Assembly: GCA_050330205.1 (NCBI GenBank)
Contig: JBHJOA010000066.1
Span: 1 to 31,809 of the forward strand
DNA from: Pelagibius sp050330205
Lineage (GTDB): Bacteria > Pseudomonadota > Alphaproteobacteria > Kiloniellales > Kiloniellaceae
DNA: 31,809 bases
Reading direction: 5' to 3'
Below, piece after piece: positions 1-8,247 of the stretch (the first letter of the stretch is position 1; every line of letters begins with the position of its first letter). The notes beneath the pieces are model-generated. The model worked only from the letters and a program-made list of their open reading frames with translations, did not search any database and was not told the DNA's origin. A program made the position numbers and the translations under genes.

Positions 1-420
1 GCGGGTGTCGCCGAAAGCGGTTTGCCGGTCCGCCTCGACGCAGCGGTCACCGTGCATGAGGACAGCGACGACTGCGGCGCCGTCATTCTCGGCGAGGAGG
101 AGAATCCCTTCTGGCGCGACCACAAGGGCGCTCAGATGAACGCCATCCGTACCCGCACGCTGATCGGCGAGGCCGATATCGTGGTGGTGCGCTTCGGCGA
201 CAAGTACCGGCAGTGGAATGCGGCCTTCGACGCCGGTGTCGCCTCGGCTCTCGGCAAGGCGCTGATCACCCTGCACGATCCCTCGCTGACCCATGCGCTG
301 AAGGAGGTCGACGGCGCGGCGCTGGCGGTCTGCGAGACACCGCAGCAGGTGGTGCAGACCCTGGCGTACGTCATTCGCGGCGAACTGCCCGGCCGCCGTT
401 CCAGCCTCGCGGCGGAATAG
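1..420 (+). CDS. YtoQ family protein, 5' end outside the window
   Basis: The reading frame is open from base 1 (A-G-V-A-E-S-G-L-P-V...), so the start lies upstream and only the C-terminal 139 or so residues are here. The run DDCGAVILGEEENPFW, then HKGAQMNAIRTRTLI and VVVRFGDKYRQWNAAFDAG, is the signature I associate with the YtoQ family, small proteins with a nucleoside 2-deoxyribosyltransferase-like fold and no settled biochemical function. The TTG at position 22 could be read as a start but the family similarity continues upstream of it. The gene ends in TAG six bases before the convergent hydrolase gene. Family assignment is fairly sure; function is not known. Confidence 0.85.
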   Translation, partial: AGVAESGLPVRLDAAVTVHEDSDDCGAVILGEEENPFWRDHKGAQMNAIRTRTLIGEADIVVVRFGDKYRQWNAAFDAGVASALGKALITLHDPSLTHALKEVDGAALAVCETPQQVVQTLAYVIRGELPGRRSSLAAE

Positions 421-426
421 GAAACT

Positions 427-1308
427 TCAAGCCGCCTTGGCCTCTCGCGTCCAGGCGGCGACCTCGGCGACCAGCCGGCGCAGGTCGGTCTTCAGCTTCT
501 CATAGCCGTCGTTGGCGGTAATGGTCGCCTCGTCCATGTAGAGGCTGCGCTTCATTTCGATCTGCAGGGAGTGGCGGCTCTCCGCCGGCCGTCCGTGGCT
601 GCGGATGATCTCGGCGCCCTTGTAGGGATCGTTCACCGCGACGCTGTAGCCGAGTGCGCGCAGGGTCTCGGCGACCTTGGCGGTGAAGGCGGGATCGCAG
701 CTCCGGCCCTCCAGGTCGCCGATCACCATGTCCGGCCGCTCGGCGCCGGGGCCGTCGGGCGTGATCGCCGTGCCCACGGACTTCATGGAGTGCACGTCGA
801 TGTGCCAGACCGCGCCGTGACGGGCGTGCAGGCGGTCGAGGCTCTCTTCCAGGGCGCGCCGGTAGGGACGCCAGCAGCGCTCGATACGGGCCTTGAGACG
901 GTCGGCGGAAAGCGGGCCGGCGAGGAGCGGCCCGCCGTCGTTGGTGCGGTGGCGGAACAGGCCGATACCGAGGGCGGACTTGGGCCCGGGATTGAGCGGC
1001 GCCGGCCAGGCGCCCTCGATCAGCGCCGGGTCGACGTCGTCGAGGCGGCGGTTGGGGTCGATGTAGGCGCGCGGAAAGCGCGCGGCGAGCAGGGCCGCGC
1101 CCTCCAGCGGTGCCGCCGCGAAGAGGTCGTCCACCATCCAGTCCTCGGCGCCGCGCAGCACCAGTTCCGGAACCACGGTCTCGAAGTCGCTTGGGTAGAC
1201 GCGGCCCGAGTGCGGCGAGTCGAGGAGCAGCGGCGCCTCGCCGCCTGCCGGCGTGAAGAAATCATAGGCCCGGCTGTCGAAGGGCGGATCGCTCTCGTTT
1301 GACGTCAT
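427..1308 (-). CDS. N-formylglutamate amidohydrolase family protein
   Basis: A 293-residue protein of the N-formylglutamate amidohydrolase (HutG/FGase) family, zinc-type hydrolases that remove an N-formyl or related acyl group from amino acids. Family features seen are LLLDSPHSGRVYP near the N-terminus, HIDVHSMKSVG in the middle (metal-ligand type histidines) and NDPYKGAEIIRSHG followed by HSLQIEMKRSLYMDE near the C-terminus. I place the start at the ATG at 1308, two bases after the stop of the transporter ATPase gene; the open frame reaches 1383 but that would overlap the ATPase. It is the last gene of the leftward transporter operon, so its substrate is probably something that transporter imports rather than histidine-pathway formylglutamate: no hut genes are nearby. 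Exact substrate unknown. Confidence 0.88.
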   Translation of the reverse strand: MTSNESDPPFDSRAYDFFTPAGGEAPLLLDSPHSGRVYPSDFETVVPELVLRGAEDWMVDDLFAAAPLEGAALLAARFPRAYIDPNRRLDDVDPALIEGAWPAPLNPGPKSALGIGLFRHRTNDGGPLLAGPLSADRLKARIERCWRPYRRALEESLDRLHARHGAVWHIDVHSMKSVGTAITPDGPGAERPDMVIGDLEGRSCDPAFTAKVAETLRALGYSVAVNDPYKGAEIIRSHGRPAESRHSLQIEMKRSLYMDEATITANDGYEKLKTDLRRLVAEVAAWTREAKAA

Positions 1309-1310
1309 GA

Positions 1311-2345
1311 TCAATCGTTCAGGTGGCAGGCGGACCAGCGCGCGGGGGCGATCTCGCGCAAGGCGGGGCGCTCGGCGCGGCAACGTTCGGTGGCATGCGG
1401 GCAGCGCGGATGGAAGTGACAGCCCGTCGGCGGATCGAGGGGAGAGGGAATCTCGCCCTTAACCGGATGATAGCTGCGCTTGCGCAGGTCGATGCGCGGC
1501 ACCTCCGACAGCAGGGCCTGGGTGTAGGGGTGGTTCGGGGCATCGAAGATGTCGTCGGTCGCGGCGATCTCCACCACGCGGCCGAGGTACATGATGACCA
1601 CGCGGTCGGCGATATGTTCGACGACCGAGAGGTCGTGGCTGATGAAGAGGTAGGTGAGGTCGAGATCCTGGCGCAGGTCCATGAAGAGATTGATGACCTG
1701 GGCCTGGATGGAGACGTCGAGCGCCGCGATCGCCTCGTCGCAGACCAGGAAGCGCGGCTTCACGGCGAGCGCGCGGGCGATGCCGATGCGCTGGCGCTGG
1801 CCACCGGAAAACTGGTGCGGATAGCGGCGCCGGAAATCCGGATCGAGGCCGACGCGGAGCATGACCTCGGCGACGTAGTCGCCGATGTCGCTGCGCGGCA
1901 CCATGCCGTGCACCAGCGGCGCCTCGCCGACGATATCCAGCACGCGCATGCGCGGGTCGAGCGAAGCGAAGGGGTCCTGGAAAATCATCTGGATGGCGAG
2001 AGCGGTCTCCTTCGCGCCGACCCGGCCGTCGCGCCATACCGGCTTGCCGTCGAAGACGAGGGTGCCTTCGGTCGGCGGCAGGATGCCGGCCACCATGCGC
2101 CCGAAGGTGGACTTGCCGCAGCCGGACTCGCCGACCAGTCCGACCACCTCCCCGGCACCGACGGTGAGGTCGACCCCGTCGACGGCGTGAACGACCTCCT
2201 CGTGAACCGAAGAGCCCAGGCGCTGGGCGATCTTGCCGGCGAGGTCGAGGCGCTTCACGAAGCGCTTGGTGACGCCGGCCGCCTCCAGGATCGGGCGTCG
2301 TTTGGCCGCCGCGGCGGCGCCGGCGGGAACCGCTGCGGCGCTCAC
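1311..2345 (-). CDS. Oligopeptide/dipeptide ABC transporter ATPase (DppF/OppF type)
   Basis: A 344-residue ABC ATPase that powers import through the two permeases encoded upstream. It shows Walker A GLVGESGCGKST, the signature FSGGQRQRIGIARAL, Walker B FLVCDEAIAALD and the H-loop SHDLSVVEHIADRV. A C-terminal oligopeptide-transporter extension carries the Cys-rich GCHFHPRCPHATERC. In Walker B the usual Pro after Glu is Ala (DEAIAALD), a mild variant. The start is a GTG whose GTGA overlaps the stop of the preceding ATPase gene, so the two are translationally coupled, as expected for a heterodimeric DppD/DppF pair. It begins with about 20 low-complexity Ala-rich residues before the ABC domain. 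Confidence 0.95.
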   Translation of the reverse strand: MSAAAVPAGAAAAAKRRPILEAAGVTKRFVKRLDLAGKIAQRLGSSVHEEVVHAVDGVDLTVGAGEVVGLVGESGCGKSTFGRMVAGILPPTEGTLVFDGKPVWRDGRVGAKETALAIQMIFQDPFASLDPRMRVLDIVGEAPLVHGMVPRSDIGDYVAEVMLRVGLDPDFRRRYPHQFSGGQRQRIGIARALAVKPRFLVCDEAIAALDVSIQAQVINLFMDLRQDLDLTYLFISHDLSVVEHIADRVVIMYLGRVVEIAATDDIFDAPNHPYTQALLSEVPRIDLRKRSYHPVKGEIPSPLDPPTGCHFHPRCPHATERCRAERPALREIAPARWSACHLND

Positions 2346-3382
2346 AGCGCGGTACCCCGGTTGGCGGCGGACAGGTCGACGGCAGCCTCGGCAGCCCGCG
2401 CGTTCTTCTCTGCCGGGTCGCCGTGCGGGTGGACGCAGCGTACCAAGCGGCCGCCAGGGGCCGGGCGCACCGGCGGTTCCTCCAGGCAGGCGGCGTCGGC
2501 CCGTGGGCAGCGGTTGCGGAAGGCGCAGCCGGGCGCGAGGTTCAGCAGCGAAGGTGTCATGCCGGGGATCTGGAACAGCCGCTCGCCGCGACGGTTGCGG
2601 CTGGGCACCGAGCCGATGAGCCCCAGGGTGTAGGGATGCGCCGGCCGGTCGAGCACGGCATCGATCGGCCCCTGCTCGACGATGCGCCCGGCGTACATCA
2701 CGCAGATATGGTCGGCGAGGCCGGCGACCACGGCCAGGTCGTGGGTGATCCAGATCATCGCCGTGCCGGTCTCGCGGCAGAGGGTCTGCGCCTCGTGCAG
2801 GATCTGGCCCTGGATGGTGACGTCCAGCGCGGTGGTCGGCTCGTCGGCGATGATCAGTTCCGGCTCGTTGAGGAAGGCGATGGCGATGGCCACGCGCTGG
2901 CGCATGCCGCCGGAGAACTGGTGCGGATAGGACATCAGACGTTCGTCGGGCGCGGGAATGCCGACCTTCACCAGCGCCTCGCGGGCGATCTCGAGGGCCC
3001 GCGCGGCCGAGACGTCGCGGTGCGCCCGCACCGCCTCGGTCATCTGGGTGTCGATGCGCAGGACCGGGTTCAGGGTCATCATCGGGTCCTGAAAGATCAT
3101 GGCGATCTTGGAGCCGCGCAGCTTGCGGCGCTCGCGCTCGTGCAGCGGCACGAGGTCGCGGCCCTTGAATCGAATCTGACCCTCGACGATGCGGCCCGGT
3201 GCGTCGATCAGGCCGATGATGGAGAAGCCGGTGATCGACTTGCCGCTGCCCGACTCGCCGACCAGGCCCAGCACCTGCCCGGCGGCGACCTCGAAGCTGA
3301 CGCCGTTCACCGCCTTCACGACGCCGTCGCGGGTGAAGAAATGGGTCCTGAGATCGCGGACCTCCAAGGTGGGATGGGTCAT
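2342..3382 (-). CDS. Oligopeptide/dipeptide ABC transporter ATPase (DppD/OppD type)
   Basis: A 346-residue ABC ATPase, the partner of the following DppF-type subunit. Walker A is GLVGESGSGKSIT, the signature is FSGGMRQRVAIA, Walker B is LIIADEPTTALDVT and the switch His lies in WITHDLAVVAGLADHI. The C-terminal oligopeptide-transporter region includes GCAFRNRCPRADAAC. The ATG at 3382 follows the upstream permease stop by 13 bases. Its own stop sits inside the GTGA start overlap with the next gene. Length and order (SBP-permease-permease-ATPase-ATPase) are those of a complete Dpp/Opp importer. Substrate cannot be read from this subunit. Confidence 0.95.
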   Translation of the reverse strand: MTHPTLEVRDLRTHFFTRDGVVKAVNGVSFEVAAGQVLGLVGESGSGKSITGFSIIGLIDAPGRIVEGQIRFKGRDLVPLHERERRKLRGSKIAMIFQDPMMTLNPVLRIDTQMTEAVRAHRDVSAARALEIAREALVKVGIPAPDERLMSYPHQFSGGMRQRVAIAIAFLNEPELIIADEPTTALDVTIQGQILHEAQTLCRETGTAMIWITHDLAVVAGLADHICVMYAGRIVEQGPIDAVLDRPAHPYTLGLIGSVPSRNRRGERLFQIPGMTPSLLNLAPGCAFRNRCPRADAACLEEPPVRPAPGGRLVRCVHPHGDPAEKNARAAEAAVDLSAANRGTAL

Positions 3383-3395
3383 CGTCGCGGCCCCG

Positions 3396-4358
3396 TCATC
3401 GCTTCAGGCGCGGGTTCAGCACGTCGCGCAACTGGTCGCCGACCAGATTGATGGCGACGATGGTGACGAGCAGGGCAATCCCGGGGAAGAAGGCGACCCA
3501 GTAGCGGCCCGACAGCATGTAGTTGTAGCCGTTGGCGATCAGCAGGCCGAGCGACGGCTCGGTGATCGGCACGCCGACGCCGAGGAAGGAGAGCGTCGCC
3601 TCCAGGGCGATGGCGTTGGCGACCTGCACCGTGGCCACCACGATCAGCGGTGGCAGACAGTTTGGCAGCAGGTGGCGGAAGACGATGCGCCGGTGCGAGA
3701 GCGCCAGGCAGGAAGCCGCCTCGATGTACTCCTTGCGGCGTTCGACCAAAGCGGTGCCGCGAACGGTACGGGCGTAGTAGGCCCACTGCACGATGATCAG
3801 CGCGACGATCACCTTGTCGACGCCCTTGCCGAGCACCGCCAGCAGGATGAGGGCAACGAGGATCGCCGGAAAGGAGAGCTGCAGGTCGACCAGGCGCATG
3901 ATGACCGAATCGACCTTGCCGCCGAAATAGGCGGCGAGCACGCCGACCGACATGCCGAGCGTAAGCGCGATGACCGTGCTCATGGCGCCGACGCCCAGGC
4001 TCATGCGCAGCCCGAAGACGATGGCCGAGAGCATGTCGCGGCCCTGCTGGTCGGTGCCCAGGTGGTAGGTCATGGTGCCGTCGAAGTTGGTGCTGCCCGG
4101 CGGCTGCATGCCCTCCATGATGTCGAGCTGCGCCAGGTCGTAGGGGTTCTGCGGCGTGATCCAGTTGGCGAAGACGGCGAGCAGCGCCAGGAACACCGTG
4201 ACGGACAGCGCGACCACGGCCACCGGGCTGGCGGCGTACTCGGCGGCGAAGCGGGCCGCCGGGGCGGCGCGCCAGCCGGGCCGCCGTGCCGGCAGCGCGA
4301 CCTGGCTTCCCAAGGGGTCGGCGACCGGCGGCGCGGTGGATTTCAGGGCGTCGCTCAT
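3396..4358 (-). CDS. ABC transporter permease, DppC type
   Basis: A 320-residue inner-membrane permease. After a polar N-terminal stretch there is a first membrane segment (about residues 46-68), a long periplasmic loop containing the DppC-type HLGTDQQGRDMLS, then a bundle of hydrophobic helices. The EAA-type cytoplasmic loop that contacts the ATPases is around EYIEAASCLALSHRRIVFRHLLPN. The protein ends in VLNPRLKR, typical of the family. The start at 4358 is chosen because its ATGA overlaps the stop of the upstream permease gene; the open frame that extends to 5420 is noise across that gene. Confidence 0.95.
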   Translation of the reverse strand: MSDALKSTAPPVADPLGSQVALPARRPGWRAAPAARFAAEYAASPVAVVALSVTVFLALLAVFANWITPQNPYDLAQLDIMEGMQPPGSTNFDGTMTYHLGTDQQGRDMLSAIVFGLRMSLGVGAMSTVIALTLGMSVGVLAAYFGGKVDSVIMRLVDLQLSFPAILVALILLAVLGKGVDKVIVALIIVQWAYYARTVRGTALVERRKEYIEAASCLALSHRRIVFRHLLPNCLPPLIVVATVQVANAIALEATLSFLGVGVPITEPSLGLLIANGYNYMLSGRYWVAFFPGIALLVTIVAINLVGDQLRDVLNPRLKR

Positions 4359-5332
4359 GCCCGCACCTCCGACAGCCGCACCCGCGGATCGAGCACGCAG
4401 TAGAGCACGTCGACCGTGAAGTTGATGATGATGAACATGAAGACCGTCAGCATCAGGTAGGCGACCACCACCGGGCGGTCGAGCAGCTGGATCGAATCGA
4501 TCAGCAGCTTGCCCATGCCCGGCCAGGCGAAGACCGACTCGGTGACCACGGCGAAGGCGATCATGCTGCCCAGCTCCAGCCCGAGGATGGTCACCACCGG
4601 GATCATGATGTTCTTGGCGATGTGCACCAGGACGATGCGCCTGGGGGACAGTCCCTTGGCGCGGGCGAACTTCACGTAGTCCTGCAGCACGGCCTCGCGG
4701 GTGCCGGCCCGCGCCAGGCGGATCACCAGGGAGGTCTTGAAGAGCGCCAGGTTGACCGCCGGCAGCAGCATGTGGGAGAGGCCGTCGAGGGTCAGGAAGC
4801 TGACCGAGATGCCGAGAACCTGCACCGTCTCGCCGCGGCCGCCCGAGGGAAGCACCTTGAAGATCACCGCGAACAGCAGGATCAGCATCATGCCCTGCCA
4901 GAAGTTCGGCAGGCTGAAGCCCATGATCGAGCCGGCCATGATCGACTTGCCGACGATCGAATCCGGCTTCAGTCCGGCGATCATGCCCAGCGGCACGCCG
5001 AAGAGAATGGCGATCAGCAGCGCCAGGAAGGCGAGTTCGAGCGTCGCCGGCAGCTTGGAGAGGATCAAGCCGAGCGAGTCGGTGGCATAGACGAAGCTGC
5101 GCCCCAGGTCGCCCTGCAGCGCGTTCTTCACGAAGATGAAAAACTGTTCCCACATCGGCTTGTCGAGGCCGAGACGGGCGATCGCCGCCTCCATCTCCGC
5201 CTGGTCGGCGTCGGGGCTGATCATGATGTCGATCGGGTTGCCGATCGCGTAGACGCCGACGAAGACCAGCACCGCCATCGCGGCGATCACGAAGACGCTT
5301 TGACCGAGGCGGCGCAAGAGATAGACGAGCAT
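4355..5332 (-). CDS. ABC transporter permease, DppB type
   Basis: A 325-residue inner-membrane permease, partner of the DppC-type subunit. It opens with MLVYLLRRLGQSVFVIAAMAV, the usual first helix of DppB proteins, and then has a periplasmic loop with ALQGDLGRSFVY. The EAA loop is VKFARAKGLSPRRIVLVHIAKN, and the C-terminus ends DPRVRLSEVRA. It follows the solute-binding protein gene after a 94-bp gap that holds a strong hairpin, and overlaps the next permease gene by ATGA. Together the two permeases form the channel for a peptide-like substrate. Confidence 0.95.
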   Translation of the reverse strand: MLVYLLRRLGQSVFVIAAMAVLVFVGVYAIGNPIDIMISPDADQAEMEAAIARLGLDKPMWEQFFIFVKNALQGDLGRSFVYATDSLGLILSKLPATLELAFLALLIAILFGVPLGMIAGLKPDSIVGKSIMAGSIMGFSLPNFWQGMMLILLFAVIFKVLPSGGRGETVQVLGISVSFLTLDGLSHMLLPAVNLALFKTSLVIRLARAGTREAVLQDYVKFARAKGLSPRRIVLVHIAKNIMIPVVTILGLELGSMIAFAVVTESVFAWPGMGKLLIDSIQLLDRPVVVAYLMLTVFMFIIINFTVDVLYCVLDPRVRLSEVRA

Positions 5333-5377
5333 CGGCTGTGCCCTGCCGCTGAGGGGAAACGGCGACTTTAACGAGGG

Positions 5378-5414
5378 CCGGCCGGGAAGGCGCGGTCGGC
5401 GCCGTCCCGGCCGG
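5378..5414 (-). other. Strong hairpin between SBP and permease genes
   Basis: The arms CCGGCCGGGA (5378-5387) and TCCCGGCCGG (5405-5414) are a perfect 10-bp inverted repeat, with a second short stem (GGCGC/GCGCC) inside. It starts 12 bases past the SBP stop codon. No T-run follows on the minus strand, so it looks more like an mRNA-stabilising or partially terminating structure that keeps SBP levels above permease levels than a full terminator. That role is known for other binding-protein operons and is inferred here. Confidence 0.6.
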
Positions 5415-5426
5415 AACCAAGCGACC

Positions 5427-7031
5427 TCAGTTGGCCGGCTTCACGCCGAGCGCCAGGGTGTACTGGTCGACCCGCGGCTCGAAGGCGAGCCCTTTGCGGT
5501 AGGCCCAGGGCGTCACCTCGAAGTGCAGCGGCAGGATGCCGTAGTCCTCGATGACGATCTGGCTGGCCTTTCGCAGCAGCGCCTCGCGCTTGTCGTCGTC
5601 GACCGTCGCCAGTGCCTCGTCGATCACGGCATCCATCTCCGGATTCGAGTAGCGCCCGGCGTTGGTGCCGCCGTAGCCCTTGGCCTTGTCCGGCGTGGCG
5701 ACCAGCGCCCGCAGCGGCGAGGACATCTCGCCGGTGGCCGCACCCCAGCCCGCGAGGTAGACCGAGAACTCGAAGGCGTTGCGGCGGGCGAAGAAGGTGC
5801 TGGCGGTGACGGCATCAACCTGGGTCTGGATGCCGATGCGGGTGAACATCTGGGCGACCGCCTGCGACACCTGCGCGTCGTTGATGTAGCGGTCGTTCGG
5901 CGACCCGATGGTCAGGCCGAAGCCGTTGGGATAACCCGCCTCGGCCAGCAGCTGCCTGGCACCCTCCGGGTCATACTTCTCGTGCTCGGCGCCGGGGGTG
6001 GTGCCGAACATGCCCTGGGGCAGCAACTCGCCGGCCGGCACCGCGACGCCGTTCATGATGCGGTCGACGATGGCCTCGCGATTGATCGCCATGGACAGCG
6101 CCTTGCGCACGCGCCGGTCGAGCAGCGGATTCTTGCCGTCGGTGCCGGTGATGCCCGGCGTCTCCTCGCCGTGCTGATCCAGATGCAGGTAGATGACACG
6201 GTTGGACAGGCCTTGGGCGACCTCAAAGCCATCGGACTTGATACGGTCGAGATCCTGCAGCGGCGGATTGTCGATCAGGTCGACGTCGCCGGCCAGCAGG
6301 GCGGCCACGCGCGGCCCGTCGCTGGAGATCGGCCGGAAGGTGACCGTGGCCCAGTCGCCCTTGTCGCCCCAGTAGTCCTCGTTGCGCTCGAAGACGATCT
6401 TCTCGCCGCGGGTGAATTCCTTGAACTTGTACATGCCGGTGCCGATGGCGGCGGCGCCGGAGTTGAAATCCTCGGTCTTCGGGTAGCTGTCGATGCCGGT
6501 GCAGCCGTCACGGCTGAAGCCGATGTCGCCGGCAACGCCATTGGCAGTGGCCGAGAGGATGCCCCAGGCAGCGACTTCGTTGGGCAGCAGCGGATAGGGC
6601 GAGCCGGTCTTGATGATCAGGGTATGGGGGTCCTTGATCTCCATGTCGGCGATTGCCTTGGTGTAGACCGTGAAGGACGACGGGCTGTTCTCGACGGTGG
6701 GAATCCGGCAGACGGTGTAGACCACGTCCCGCGCGGTAAAGGGCGAACCGTCGTGGAACGTGACGCCTTCGCGCAGCTTGAACTCCCAGGTGGTGTCGTC
6801 GATCGGCTCGTAGGAGCTCGCGAGGCCCGGAGACAGCCGCTGGTTGGCGTCGGACAGCACCAACGACTCGAACGTGTGGCGCCGCATGGCGTTGTTCGGG
6901 CCGAGGTTGTGGTAGTGCGGGTCGAGGGCCGAGGGTTCGGCCGCGACACCGATGGTCAGTTGCTGGGCGGCGGCCGGCGACGCCAGCACCGCGGCCAACG
7001 AGACCGCGCAAAGCAGAGTGCTCTTTCGCAT
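5427..7031 (-). CDS. Periplasmic solute-binding protein, family 5 (peptide/nickel type)
   Basis: A 534-residue exported binding protein that delivers substrate to the permeases encoded downstream. The N-terminus is a clear signal peptide: MRKS, a hydrophobic core LLCAVSLAAVLASP, and a likely cleavage after AAA before QQLTIGV. Mature-domain landmarks of family 5 are ALDPHYHN, LREGVTFHDGSPFTARDVVYT, and LLDRRVRKALSMAINREAIVDRIMNGVA. GYPNGFGLTIG follows further on. Pocket residues do not let me tell dipeptide from opine or acylated amino acid. It is the first gene of the leftward operon, behind a TTGACA promoter, and is followed by a hairpin that may protect its transcript. Confidence 0.93.
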   Translation of the reverse strand: MRKSTLLCAVSLAAVLASPAAAQQLTIGVAAEPSALDPHYHNLGPNNAMRRHTFESLVLSDANQRLSPGLASSYEPIDDTTWEFKLREGVTFHDGSPFTARDVVYTVCRIPTVENSPSSFTVYTKAIADMEIKDPHTLIIKTGSPYPLLPNEVAAWGILSATANGVAGDIGFSRDGCTGIDSYPKTEDFNSGAAAIGTGMYKFKEFTRGEKIVFERNEDYWGDKGDWATVTFRPISSDGPRVAALLAGDVDLIDNPPLQDLDRIKSDGFEVAQGLSNRVIYLHLDQHGEETPGITGTDGKNPLLDRRVRKALSMAINREAIVDRIMNGVAVPAGELLPQGMFGTTPGAEHEKYDPEGARQLLAEAGYPNGFGLTIGSPNDRYINDAQVSQAVAQMFTRIGIQTQVDAVTASTFFARRNAFEFSVYLAGWGAATGEMSSPLRALVATPDKAKGYGGTNAGRYSNPEMDAVIDEALATVDDDKREALLRKASQIVIEDYGILPLHFEVTPWAYRKGLAFEPRVDQYTLALGVKPAN

Positions 7032-7163
7032 GAGATCGTTCCCCGTAAGACGTTGATGCGCCTGTTCCTGTCATCCGCGTTGTCGAGCCGCCGATGCCGG
7101 CGGCCTTTTGCGGACATTGCTTGCGGTCCCGTCCCGTCGCTCGACGGCGGGGCCTTCCCGGGT

Positions 7164-7192
7164 ATAATGCGAATGTCTATAGTGGCTGTCAA
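7164..7192 (-). promoter_or_regulatory. Likely sigma-70 promoter of the transporter operon
   Basis: Read on the minus strand, a perfect TTGACA (-35, plus coordinates 7187-7192) is followed after 17 bases by CATTAT (-10, 7164-7169), four of six consensus bases. Transcription would start near 7156, giving a leader of about 125 nt before the SBP start at 7031. A plus-strand TATAAT at 7163-7168 overlaps the same bases but has no -35 partner. Confidence 0.55.
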
Positions 7193-7261
7193 AGCGAAAT
7201 GGCGGCCATCGGAACTTTCGATAATCTGCAGGTAAATCCTGCCATCGACGTCATGAAAACT

Positions 7262-7276
7262 ATAACATAGTGTTAT
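7262..7276. promoter_or_regulatory. LysR-type operator palindrome
   Basis: ATAACA-TAG-TGTTAT is a perfect 6-bp inverted repeat with a 3-bp spacer. It contains the T-N11-A geometry of LysR-family sites and lies between the lysR-like gene and the divergent transporter operon. It overlaps the ATG at 7275 used for the regulator, so binding would also block the regulator's own expression. Confidence 0.55.
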
Positions 7277-8234
7277 GGGATATAGTGCCGATTCACAACC
7301 TGATGCGGAAGGCCGGCGCCTGCCCACGCCGCGCATGATGGAGGCGTTCCACGCGGTTCTGGAAGCCGGGTCGGTGAGTGCCGCGGCCCGCTATCTCGGC
7401 ATTTCCCAGCCCGCCGTCAGCCGGCTGCTGAAACAGTTCGAGGACGAACTCGGATTTTCGCTGTTCCACCGGGCCAAGGGCAAGCTGACCCCGACCCCGG
7501 AAGCGCACCGCCTCTCCATCGACGTCGGCAATGCCCTCGACGGGATCGACCGCGTCCGGCGGTCGGCGGAGGACGTGCGCCGCCATGGCGTCGGGCAGCT
7601 CCGGGTCGGCGTGACGCCGATGCTCTACGACGCGGTGCTGCACCGGCTGCTGCACGGTTTCCTGCGCGAGCATCCGCAACTGGTGCTGACCATGGAGACC
7701 GGCCTCACCGAGATGATGGTGGACTGGCTGCTGCGCGACCAGGTCGAACTGGCCTTCGCCTCGATGCTGGAGAATCACCCGGGAATCGACGCGATCCCCC
7801 TGATCGAAACCCATTCCGTGGTGCTGATGCCGCCGGGCCATGCCCTGGCGGGGAAACGGGCCATCGGGGTCGAGGACCTCGCCGGTGTGCCGTTGATCAC
7901 CATGACCCGGCGCTATCCCTCGCGCCACCGCATCGAGCAGATGTTCCGTCGTGCCGGCGTGCCGATGCGCCTGCGCGCCGAAACGAACCTCTCCGGCACC
8001 ATCTGCGACCTGGTGCGCATGGGCCACGGTGTCGCCATCCTGAACGGGCTGTCCTGGGGCGGCACCGGCCGCGGCGACCTGGAGGCCCGGCCGTTGACTC
8101 CGCGGCTGGTCAATCGCTATGGCGTTCTGCATCTGGGTGACCGCGGATTCTCGCGGCCGGCACAGCAGCTGATCGCCGCCATCCGCGCGCACCTGGCGCA
8201 GACCATGGCGAACGTCTACCTGGGGGAGTCATGA
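7275..8234 (+). CDS. LysR family transcriptional regulator
   Basis: A 319-residue regulator. The N-terminal winged helix-turn-helix covers roughly residues 20-80 (AFHAVLEAGSVSAAARYLGI, SQPAVSRLLKQFEDELG, LFHRAKGKLTPTPEA). A periplasmic-binding-protein-like effector domain follows (LRVGVTPMLYDAVLHRLL, then a NLSGTICDLVRMGHGVAILN segment). It is divergent from the transporter operon and runs straight into the M81 peptidase gene (13-base gap), so it most likely controls both units in response to the imported substrate. The start is uncertain: the ATG at 7275 lies inside a palindrome with no Shine-Dalgarno and directly after a TATAAC box, which would fit a leaderless mRNA. An internal ATG at 7335 would cut into the usual N-terminal residues of the family. 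Confidence 0.92.
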   Translation: MGYSADSQPDAEGRRLPTPRMMEAFHAVLEAGSVSAAARYLGISQPAVSRLLKQFEDELGFSLFHRAKGKLTPTPEAHRLSIDVGNALDGIDRVRRSAEDVRRHGVGQLRVGVTPMLYDAVLHRLLHGFLREHPQLVLTMETGLTEMMVDWLLRDQVELAFASMLENHPGIDAIPLIETHSVVLMPPGHALAGKRAIGVEDLAGVPLITMTRRYPSRHRIEQMFRRAGVPMRLRAETNLSGTICDLVRMGHGVAILNGLSWGGTGRGDLEARPLTPRLVNRYGVLHLGDRGFSRPAQQLIAAIRAHLAQTMANVYLGES

Positions 8235-8247
8235 CGGGCGACGGGTC

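Noticed and set aside
7163..7168. Plus-strand TATAAT as the lysR promoter
   Set aside because: No -35 element lies 15-19 bases upstream, and the same bases form part of a better minus-strand promoter.
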